A stretch of 9,415 bases of DNA from a bacterium (lineage in GTDB: Bacteria; Babelota; Babeliae; Babelales; Babelaceae), in contig JAJZMR010000072.1 of the NCBI GenBank assembly GCA_021847535.1, positions 1 through 9,415 on the forward strand, given 5' to 3'. The stretch's first letter is position 1; every line of letters starts with the position of its first letter. Shown one piece after another: positions 1 to 6,104 of this stretch. The notes beneath the pieces were generated by a model. That model saw nothing but the letters and a program-made list of their open reading frames with translations, searched no databases and was not told where the DNA came from. Position numbers and translations under genes: made by a program.

Positions 1-1822
1 TATCTTCAATACGTAAAATTTCATCTGCTGCCAGCGGTAAATGATGGGTAAAATCAAAGCGGAGATAATCAGGAGTTACTAGCGAACCGGCCTGTTTAAC
101 ATGTGTACCCAAAACAGCTTGAAGCGCTGCTTGTAAAAGGTGTGTAGCTGTATGATTTTTCATAGTAGCCACCCGCATTTTTTGATTTACTGAAATTGTT
201 ATCTGTTGATCAATCGTCAACTCTGTTGGGGCTATACATTCAAAAGCAATAACCTTATTTATTTTTTTAACGTCGATAATTTCAGCCTGACGGTGGCCGA
301 CCATTATCAGTGCTGTATCGCTCACCTGTCCGCCACATTCAACGTAAACCGGTGATTTTTCAGTTATAATCCAGCAACGTTCGCCTTCTGGAATTTGAGG
401 CACAATCTGATCGTTAACTATAATCGCTGTGATGTTGGTAGGCGTTACGAACTCTGTATAGCCGGTAAATTCAGTATACAATTCGTCTGGCAAAATTATA
501 TCTTGTTTTACACTATTTTTTTTACCAGATTGTTGTCGTTGTTCTGTCATTGCCTTTTCAAATCCGTCACTATCGACAGAAAAACCCTCTTGATGAGCGA
601 TAACGAGCGTTAGTTCTAAGGGAAATCCATAAGTATCATACAATTTAAATGCTTGGGCTCCCGAAAGAATCTTATGCCCCTGTTGTTCTATAAAATATTT
701 TTTCAAAATAGACTGCCCATTTATAAGATTGAGTGAAAACTTTTCAATCTCATTGGTGAGCACTTGTTTAACAAGATGGCGCGCAGCCCCAAGTTCAGGG
801 TATACCGGACTAAATGCGTCCACAACTATATGAGAAAGCTCAGGGAAAATATTCTTATTCGATAGTTTTTGTACGAATAAGGCAGCCCGGCGAATAATTT
901 TTCTAAGCACATAGCCGCGCCCTTCATTTGAAGGCGCGCAACCATCGGCAATAGCAAACGTTGTTGAGCGTACATGATCTGCAACAACGCGAAATGCTGC
1001 TTGTATTTCAGCGGGTGCTGTTGCGTACGCGATCCCTGTTAATCGCTCAGTCTCATGTATAATAGGCGCAAAAAGGTCTGTATCATAGACTGTTTCTTTT
1101 TGCTGTAAAATGGTGCAAAGTCGCTCTAAGCCCATGCCCGTATCGATTCCTTTTTGCCTTAATAAAATATCGGTTCCATCAGCTTGGCGCTCATATTGCA
1201 TAAAGACGAGGTTCCAAATTTCTAAAAAACGATCACATGAGCATCCAGGTGCGCACTCGTTATTTGTACAGGTACTCTTATCTGCGCCTCGATCTATATA
1301 AATTTCGGAGCAAGGGCCACACGGACCGATGTCCCCCATTTGCCAAAAATTGTCAGCTTCGCCAAGGCGGACTATGCGCTCTTTTGGCAGCCCTACTATT
1401 TCATGCCAAATAGTATAAGCCTCATCGTCGAGCTTGTAGACGCTCGCATAGAGCATTTGCGAGTCAAGTGATAATTCTTTAGTTAAAAAATCCCATGCAA
1501 AAACAATTGCCTCTTTTTTAAAATAGTCTCCAAAGGAAAAGTTGCCCATCATTTCAAAAAAGGTAAGGTGCCGCTTGGTGAAGCCAACATTTTCTAAATC
1601 ATTATGTTTTCCGCCGGCACGAATGCATTTTTGAATAGTAACCGCGCGGTTATAGGAACGTTTTTCCAGCCCCAAAAAGGCATCTTTAAATTGGTTCATG
1701 CCCGCATTTGCAAATAAAAGCGTCGGGTCATGTGCTGGAATTAAACTGGAGCTTGCCACTTGTGTGTGGCTCTGTTTTTTAAAAAAATTAAAGAACTTTT
1801 GTCTGACTTCTAAAGATTTCAT
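1..1822 (-). CDS. alaS: Alanyl-tRNA synthetase, N-terminal 607 residues (3' end outside window)
   Basis: Cytoplasmic class II aminoacyl-tRNA synthetase that charges tRNA-Ala and edits mischarged Ser/Gly. The reverse strand reads continuously from ATG at 1822-1820 (MKSLEVRQKFFNFF) to the left edge with no stop. Recognisable landmarks are the N-terminal stretch SSSLIPAHDPTLLFANAGMN, then GGKHNDLENVG and FFEMMGNFSFGDYF. Next come GPCGPCSEIY near residue 165 and a cysteine cluster ending in GCSCDRFLEIWNLVFMQ. The editing domain starts with the zinc motif HTATH at residues 557-561, followed by GTHVKQAGSLV and LRFDFTHH. Bacterial AlaRS is usually about 875 residues, so roughly 270 residues (rest of the editing domain and the C-Ala domain) lie beyond position 1. 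No frameshift or lost key residue is visible. The Shine-Dalgarno is weak (GGTG about 9 bases upstream). Transcribed divergently from the small secreted protein genes. Housekeeping identity is essentially certain. Confidence 0.97.
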   Translation of the reverse strand, partial: MKSLEVRQKFFNFFKKQSHTQVASSSLIPAHDPTLLFANAGMNQFKDAFLGLEKRSYNRAVTIQKCIRAGGKHNDLENVGFTKRHLTFFEMMGNFSFGDYFKKEAIVFAWDFLTKELSLDSQMLYASVYKLDDEAYTIWHEIVGLPKERIVRLGEADNFWQMGDIGPCGPCSEIYIDRGADKSTCTNNECAPGCSCDRFLEIWNLVFMQYERQADGTDILLRQKGIDTGMGLERLCTILQQKETVYDTDLFAPIIHETERLTGIAYATAPAEIQAAFRVVADHVRSTTFAIADGCAPSNEGRGYVLRKIIRRAALFVQKLSNKNIFPELSHIVVDAFSPVYPELGAARHLVKQVLTNEIEKFSLNLINGQSILKKYFIEQQGHKILSGAQAFKLYDTYGFPLELTLVIAHQEGFSVDSDGFEKAMTEQRQQSGKKNSVKQDIILPDELYTEFTGYTEFVTPTNITAIIVNDQIVPQIPEGERCWIITEKSPVYVECGGQVSDTALIMVGHRQAEIIDVKKINKVIAFECIAPTELTIDQQITISVNQKMRVATMKNHTATHLLQAALQAVLGTHVKQAGSLVTPDYLRFDFTHHLPLAADEILRIED

Positions 1823-1861
1823 CGTTTTTGCACCAATAGGTATAAAAAAATTATTTCTTTA

Positions 1862-1890
1862 AGGATACCTTCAAATAGCCGCGAGCGCAA
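1862..1890 (-). promoter_or_regulatory. Candidate sigma70-type promoter for alaS
   Basis: On the minus strand TTGCGC (1890-1885) and TATCCT (1867-1862) are separated by 17 bases. Each matches 4 of 6 consensus bases, and they lie 40-68 bases upstream of the alaS start. A start site near 1855 would give a leader of about 33 bases. This is consensus matching in an AT-rich intergenic region, so the call is tentative. No T-box or other riboswitch-like structure is evident in so short a leader. Confidence 0.3.
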
Positions 1891-1928
1891 TTTTATGGCT
1901 GCCGATATTTATTGCAATTTGAATAAAT

Positions 1929-1934
1929 TATAAT
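1929..1934 (+). promoter_or_regulatory. Perfect -10 box ahead of the small secreted protein genes
   Basis: TATAAT occurs exactly, 35 bases before the ATG at 1969, which would place transcription initiation near 1941 and give a leader of about 28 bases. There is no good -35 hexamer at 16-18 bases upstream; the local sequence is only AT-rich (TTTATT at 1908-1913, spacing 15). The start codon is served by a strong purine-rich ribosome-binding site, AGAGGGGGAG at 1955-1964. This is the only convincing promoter element seen before the five-gene plus-strand set. Confidence 0.42.
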
Positions 1935-1968
1935 AGATACTAGATATGAGAGATAGAGGGGGAGTTTT

Positions 1969-2301
1969 ATGAATCGTTATAGTTTTTTTACTATGCTATT
2001 TTTTGGTATTCATGGGCGTGTTTATGAGGTAATTAACACTACAGATATGCCATTAACTATTTTTTGGAAAAGTAACGGTATAGCATCTGAAGCGCGTGAA
2101 GGTTCCTTTATTTTAGCGTCGGGTGCTTCGGCAGAAAAACAGCTTGAAACGCATCAGGATAATTGTGTACATATTATACACGCTGCGTCTTTAGATAATC
2201 GCTATTCGGCTCGTTCTAATCCTGTGTGTAGCGATGGGCGTATTGTTATTTCTAAGGTAAGCGACCGGAAAAAATTGGTTATAAATTTTGAAAAAAAATA
2301 A
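1969..2301 (+). CDS. Small exported protein of unknown function (paralogue A, 110 aa)
   Basis: I do not recognise a named family. The protein starts with a short signal-peptide-like segment (residues 1-16, MNRYSFFTMLFFGIHG), followed by a compact, probably beta-rich domain. Two cysteines, C66 and C87, would be oxidised to a disulfide outside the cytoplasm. The next gene encodes a paralogue: both carry a VxN/ENxT-x-x-PL(T/S)IxWxS-G stretch near residues 21-37, a GSFxL stretch (46-49 here), and the same 21-residue Cys-to-Cys interval followed by an I(V/L)I strand. The first Cys is preceded by N or ND. The start is supported by the GGGGGAG ribosome-binding site ending 4 bases before the ATG. The gap to the next gene is 14 bases, so the two are very likely co-transcribed. 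A role as a secreted effector, structural protein or receptor partner cannot be chosen from sequence. Confidence 0.8.
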   Translation: MNRYSFFTMLFFGIHGRVYEVINTTDMPLTIFWKSNGIASEAREGSFILASGASAEKQLETHQDNCVHIIHAASLDNRYSARSNPVCSDGRIVISKVSDRKKLVINFEKK

Positions 2302-2304
2302 TGT

Positions 2305-2310
2305 AAGGAG
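2305..2310 (+). promoter_or_regulatory. Strong ribosome-binding site for the second small exported protein
   Basis: AAGGAG lies 5 bases before the ATG at 2316, within the 14-base gap after the upstream stop. It is close to ideal anti-SD complementarity and fixes the start of the 118-residue reading frame. Confidence 0.75.
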
Positions 2311-2315
2311 ATAGT

Positions 2316-2672
2316 ATGAATATAAGAGTCAATTTGTCCTTTTTAATGATATTTTCTCTGTCAGGATTTGACCAAAACGCATGGGATAAGGTTACTCTTT
2401 ATACTTTTGAAAATAAAACGATAGAGCCGTTATCTATTACCTGGCAAAGTGGTGGTGGCAGGGAATCTGTCTTATCCGGAAAAAATGGGAGCTTTAATTT
2501 GCCGCCTTCTGAAAGGTACACGATACAAGTTGCGCCGAACGATTGTCTTGATACTGTTTCTGTCAAAGGGCTTACCACTGGTCGTACAGCTCAGGCCACT
2601 ACGCTCTGCAATTCTGAGATTCTTATTCGGCAGGCGGGATTGCTGAAGGATGAACAGTTGATCATTGAGTAA
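2316..2672 (+). CDS. Small exported protein of unknown function (paralogue B, 118 aa)
   Basis: Paralogue of the protein just upstream. Residues 1-18 (MNIRVNLSFLMIFSLSGF) form a probable signal peptide. The mature part aligns with its neighbour without large gaps: ENKTIEPLSITWQSGGG (residues 32-48) matches INTTDMPLTIFWKSNG, GSFNL (58-62) matches GSFIL, and NDCL...TTLCNSEILI contains C77 and C98, again 21 residues apart. The pattern suggests a small disulfide-stabilised beta-sandwich in the periplasm or outside the cell. That fold is an inference from strand-like alternation and the cysteine pair. No catalytic motif, lipobox or transmembrane segment is seen after the signal region. An 81-base gap separates it from the first channel gene, so read-through into the channel operon is possible but unproven. 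Function unknown. Confidence 0.83.
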   Translation: MNIRVNLSFLMIFSLSGFDQNAWDKVTLYTFENKTIEPLSITWQSGGGRESVLSGKNGSFNLPPSERYTIQVAPNDCLDTVSVKGLTTGRTAQATTLCNSEILIRQAGLLKDEQLIIE

Positions 2673-2738
2673 TCTTGACACCGTGTGCAGATAGTCGGCA
2701 TTCTGTAAATAAGCATGCGCCTGAGCAGCTGTTTTGAT

Positions 2739-2743
2739 GAGGG
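2739..2743 (+). promoter_or_regulatory. Ribosome-binding site that decides the start of the first channel gene
   Basis: GAGGG stands 10 bases before the ATG at 2754. The alternative in-frame ATG at 2715 has no purine-rich sequence ahead of it, and would add 13 residues (MRLSSCFDEGIVF) that do not look like a membrane-protein N-terminus. A TTGACA hexamer at 2675-2680, just after the upstream stop codon, could be a -35 box. No good -10 sits at 16-18 bases (CATTCT at spacing 18 is the best), so a separate promoter for the channel genes is only a possibility. Confidence 0.5.
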
Positions 2744-2753
2744 AATTGTATTT

Positions 2754-3851
2754 ATGGAAAATTTTTTTTTAGAACCGTCAAATCAAGTACAATCTGATGA
2801 TCAGCGGCCGATTGGTTTTTTTTTCCATGTTATTACTATAACAATTACCTGTACAATCCTTTTTTTATCGATGAAATTAGCTGTTTCGCAGCCAACCCCG
2901 GCAGAGCCACTTTTCTTAATCAAGCCGCTTACTCCGCAAAAAATTGATGAAACAGCCAATATTCCAACGGTTGTTACAACAGGCCTTTCAATTTATAAGT
3001 ACCGGAATTTTGATATTGTTAATAACAATTTTTTATTTGAAGGAACAATTTGGTTTGAATTTGATCCTATACTTATATCGTTGGATACTATCTCAAAATT
3101 CCGTTTTGAAAAAGGGGAGATCTTACATATCAGTCCTGCAAAAACACGCATTGTTCATGATAAAAATATTCTTGCATTATATGATATCGTTGTTAAATTC
3201 GAAACGGAGCTTGATTATAAACTATTTCCGCTTGAAGACCATATCGTTTCTCTGGTACTGATCAATCATAAAGTATCTCCTCAGGAATTGATATTTGAAT
3301 CTGATAAACAATCATTTATTGTTGATGAAAATACCCGGTCGCATGGATGGATACAGGCGTTTGAACAAGTTGAAACAGGGTATATAGAGGAGCGTCTTGA
3401 TGAACGTGAATTTGTCAGAAACATTGAGCACCCAGGTGTGCAATTTTCTCTGTTATATCGAAGAGCCGGCTTAAAAAATGCACTTATTTTGCTCATGCCT
3501 ATGCTGGTTTTTATAATTATTATGCTTACTGCTTTTTCTTATGATCCGCAGAAATATTTTTCTTCTATCATGGTTGCAAATGGCGCAAGCTTATCAGGGC
3601 TTATTGGCTTTAGGTTTGTCATTGAAGGGATGTCGCCAAAAGTTGGTTATTTTATGGTTTCAGATTACTTTTTTATCGTCTTTTTAGCTCTTGCTGCAAT
3701 ACTTTTTCTTATAGGTATATTTTCATTAAAACTTAATATGCGTGTAAAAAAAATGCTTATACTTATTGTTCATGGTCTTTTGATAACAGCCTTTTTAGCT
3801 ATTACAATTTATATATTAAGCTTCACTTTCCATGGGGTTGAAATATTTTGA
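2754..3851 (+). CDS. Pentameric ligand-gated ion channel subunit (Cys-loop superfamily, prokaryotic type), paralogue A
   Basis: Predicted inner-membrane channel subunit of 365 aa, gated from the periplasmic side. Residues 20-44 form a hydrophobic N-terminal segment preceded by a charged 19-residue tail, so it may be an uncleaved anchor rather than a signal peptide. Residues 70-235 form the extracellular beta-sandwich. VTTGLSIYKYRNFDIVNNNF resembles the first strands of GLIC-like channels, W100 with DP at 104-105 matches the WxxxD strand, and LFPLED (157-162) matches the Cys-loop core FPxD, without cysteines as is usual in bacteria. Four membrane helices follow: M1 242-262, M2 269-290, M3 299-323, M4 333-357, with a short M3-M4 loop. 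M2 ends RFVIEGMSPKVGYFMVSDY, with Pro295 at the M2-M3 loop position conserved in the family. The stop overlaps the next start (TGATG), implying translational coupling. Ion selectivity and ligand cannot be read. Two nine-T tracts lie near the 5' end. Confidence 0.88.
   Translation: MENFFLEPSNQVQSDDQRPIGFFFHVITITITCTILFLSMKLAVSQPTPAEPLFLIKPLTPQKIDETANIPTVVTTGLSIYKYRNFDIVNNNFLFEGTIWFEFDPILISLDTISKFRFEKGEILHISPAKTRIVHDKNILALYDIVVKFETELDYKLFPLEDHIVSLVLINHKVSPQELIFESDKQSFIVDENTRSHGWIQAFEQVETGYIEERLDEREFVRNIEHPGVQFSLLYRRAGLKNALILLMPMLVFIIIMLTAFSYDPQKYFSSIMVANGASLSGLIGFRFVIEGMSPKVGYFMVSDYFFIVFLALAAILFLIGIFSLKLNMRVKKMLILIVHGLLITAFLAITIYILSFTFHGVEIF
2762..2824 (+). repeat. Two nine-base T tracts inside the 5' end of the channel A gene
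   Basis: Runs of exactly nine T occur at 2762-2770 (codons 3-6, Asn-Phe-Phe-Leu) and 2816-2824 (codons 21-24, Gly-Phe-Phe-Phe), 45 bases apart and both within the first 71 bases of the gene. As read here both keep the frame open. Homopolymers of this length can slip in replication or transcription. In AT-rich DNA encoding Phe-rich membrane segments they may equally be chance. Confidence 0.6.
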
Positions 3852-6103
3852 TGGGGAATGATATGTTGTATATCTGGTATCTGCTCGCATTTTTGTTTAC
3901 ACAGAGTTTGTTAGTTTCAGCAAAAGAGTATACGTTGGCCGATTTGCGAATTATGGCAGATGAATACCAGGAAATGGTAAAATCTGACAATAATAATGAT
4001 TTTAATCCTGATTTTAGCAACCATTTAATGAAAATGCGTCCCGGTTATGGAACACTTTTTTTGCGTATGTTCGGGTTAAAAAAAGATCCATTCCCTTTTT
4101 ACGATTTTGAAGAGATTTTACAATCGGTCATAAGCAATCAAAAGGCTCGTGGTCGATCAGGTAAATTTATCATAGGAACACGACTTTCTGCAGCAACAAA
4201 AATTATTGTTTTTGGCAATATCCAAGCAGCATTTCATTCATTAATACGCGACCTTGAAGAGCTTTTTTCGCAAGGGATTATTGATGAGCATTTAAAAATA
4301 ATGCAACCACATTGTTATATTATTTTTAATGGAACAGCTGTTGGGCGGTCGCCGTATGTTTTACAAACACTTTTTACTCTCTTATTGCTTATGCAAAAAA
4401 ACCCTGATCAGGTTTTTTATATGGGGAGCGATTTTGAGCTTAATCAGCTTTGGAAAAATGGTAGCCTTGCTCGGCAATTAAATATTTTATATCGTAAACA
4501 CGAAGAACGGACGTATGCGCTCTTTTCAAATTTGATTGATACATTACCGGCAGCATTTTACGGTAATTTTGAAAGTCATCCAGAAAAACTTTTGAAAATA
4601 ACAGGGCTATTGAACTTTAAGCATGATAGCATTGAAAATGAAACAGGTGATTTTTTCTATCAATTGAAGCGTGATCAAGTTAAAACATGGGATTTAAAAA
4701 GAAAAGAAAAAAATACAAAATCCGTTTATACAGCCGTTCTTTTAGAAGATTTCGATCCAAATGTAAAAATGAGTAGTATTACCAGTTTGGTCTATGAAGA
4801 TCCGATAGATATAGCGGCTGTTTGGCGTGTTTTTTCAGCAGCAACTGATACTTTTTATCATATTTATAAATTTAAAGATGATACTTTTGCAAAAATTTTA
4901 TGTGGCGATGATCTTAATTCAAGCTTTATTGATCTTTATACACATAATCGGCTTGGTAAAGAAAAATTCAAGCTTGAAGCACGATATAAACTTGATTCTG
5001 GTGTTGAAAAACCTATTATTCAACCACTTAATAACCAATCAGTTGAAAAAATTTACTTGGGCAGCACGTTGGATCTTTCAAAAAGTAACTTTAGCATGGG
5101 CGACCGCGTACGTACCGGCATTATGATGGCGATTAATCAACTTAATAGATCGGGAAAATTAAAAGATAAAGAAGTTAACATGTGCATTTTAGATGATGGG
5201 TATACGCCGCGCATAGCCCACAAGAATATAATGCATTTAGAAAAAGATCTTAATATTCATACGCTATTGTTGCCGATCGGCACACCAACTGTGCTCACCG
5301 TTGAAGATCAGATACAAGCGGGTCAAATTTTTGCGGCATTTCCCATAACCGGCTCTGCTGAATTGCGTGACTCTGATTGTAAGGGAGTTATAAACTTTAG
5401 GCCAGAATATGCACTTGAGGTAGAAAAACTTATTGAGTACCTTGTCAACGAATATCATTTTAAAACATTTGCCTTTTTCTACCAGGATGATGCATATGGG
5501 CGGGATTGTCATAAAAAAGCTCAAGAAGTTTTAGCCAAGCATGGTATAATCACGTCTATTGGGCTGCCTTATACACGCAACACAACTGACTTTCTTAAGC
5601 AATGTCAAAAGCTGCAAGATGCCCAGGTAGAAGCACTTGGTTGTTTTTCCACTTCACAGCCAACCCAAGAGTTCTTGCGGCAGGTTAGTGCTGCAAATCT
5701 TGTAGGAACTAAGGTTTTTGCCGTATCCTTTGCAGTTGATGATGTACTTGAAGCTTTTATTACGTATGAATTGGGTTTGAAATGTATTTTTAGTCGGACG
5801 GTGCCAGACCCAACTAAAAGTGATCTTCCTCTAGTTCAAGAATATCGATTATTGATGGATCAATTGAAAAAGCCTTATGACGTTTATTCTTTAGAGGCTT
5901 ATATCTGTACGAGTATTTTATGTGAAGCATTAAAGCAGATGGACGGCCCGATTAATCATACAACGATTATTAAACAACTTGAACAATTTAAAGATTATAA
6001 TTTCAAAGGACTTACACTTTCGTTTAATCCGCAAAACAGACAAATAAGCCAACATCTTTGGTTTGATTTTCAAGATGGCGGTGATTGGTTAAAGGTTTTA
6101 TAA
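3851..6103 (+). CDS. Exported fusion: degenerate PPP-type phosphoesterase domain plus Leu/Ile/Val-type periplasmic ligand-binding domain
   Basis: 750 aa read from the ATG that overlaps the upstream stop; TTG at 3848 or ATG at 3863 (GGGGA 5 bases ahead) are alternatives. Residues 1-24 (through LLVSA) form a signal peptide with no lipobox, so the product should be soluble in the periplasm. Residues 117-390 follow the order of PPP/calcineurin-like phosphoesterases: VFGNIQA at 120-126 where GDxHG is expected, FNGTAVGRS at 159-167 where GDxVDRG is expected, KNPDQVFYMGSDFE at 183-196 where NPxxVxxxRGNHE is expected, and VWRVFSAAT at 324-332 resembling VFSxPx. The metal-binding Asp, His and Asn are replaced, so catalysis is unlikely. 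Residues 398-750 form a type 1 periplasmic-binding fold (Peripla_BP_6-like): YLGSTLDLSKSN, GDRVRTGIMMAINQLN, ILDDGYTPRIAHKN, INFRPEYALEVEKLIEYLV and FFYQDDAYG. It sits between two channel genes, with no ABC permease or ATPase genes near, so it is probably a sensor and not a transporter component. Ligand unknown; amino-acid-like compounds are common in this family. Confidence 0.85.
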   Translation: MGNDMLYIWYLLAFLFTQSLLVSAKEYTLADLRIMADEYQEMVKSDNNNDFNPDFSNHLMKMRPGYGTLFLRMFGLKKDPFPFYDFEEILQSVISNQKARGRSGKFIIGTRLSAATKIIVFGNIQAAFHSLIRDLEELFSQGIIDEHLKIMQPHCYIIFNGTAVGRSPYVLQTLFTLLLLMQKNPDQVFYMGSDFELNQLWKNGSLARQLNILYRKHEERTYALFSNLIDTLPAAFYGNFESHPEKLLKITGLLNFKHDSIENETGDFFYQLKRDQVKTWDLKRKEKNTKSVYTAVLLEDFDPNVKMSSITSLVYEDPIDIAAVWRVFSAATDTFYHIYKFKDDTFAKILCGDDLNSSFIDLYTHNRLGKEKFKLEARYKLDSGVEKPIIQPLNNQSVEKIYLGSTLDLSKSNFSMGDRVRTGIMMAINQLNRSGKLKDKEVNMCILDDGYTPRIAHKNIMHLEKDLNIHTLLLPIGTPTVLTVEDQIQAGQIFAAFPITGSAELRDSDCKGVINFRPEYALEVEKLIEYLVNEYHFKTFAFFYQDDAYGRDCHKKAQEVLAKHGIITSIGLPYTRNTTDFLKQCQKLQDAQVEALGCFSTSQPTQEFLRQVSAANLVGTKVFAVSFAVDDVLEAFITYELGLKCIFSRTVPDPTKSDLPLVQEYRLLMDQLKKPYDVYSLEAYICTSILCEALKQMDGPINHTTIIKQLEQFKDYNFKGLTLSFNPQNRQISQHLWFDFQDGGDWLKVL

Positions 6104-6104
6104 T

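Noticed and set aside
1838..1870. Inverted repeat AGGTAT...ATACCT in the alaS leader, possible regulatory hairpin
   Set aside because: Only 6 base pairs, AT-rich, with a 21-base loop; too weak to call a structure or riboswitch.
2675..2680. Perfect TTGACA as a promoter for the channel genes
   Set aside because: No acceptable -10 within 16-18 bases; kept only as a remark, not as a feature.
2715..2753. Upstream in-frame ATG extending channel A by 13 residues
   Set aside because: No Shine-Dalgarno before 2715, whereas GAGGG precedes the ATG at 2754; the extension adds nothing family-like.
3851..6103. Idea that the middle gene is an ionotropic-glutamate-receptor relative because it has a LIV-binding domain
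   Set aside because: It has no membrane helices after the signal peptide and no glutamate-type S1/S2 ligand core; the channels are separate chains of the Cys-loop superfamily.
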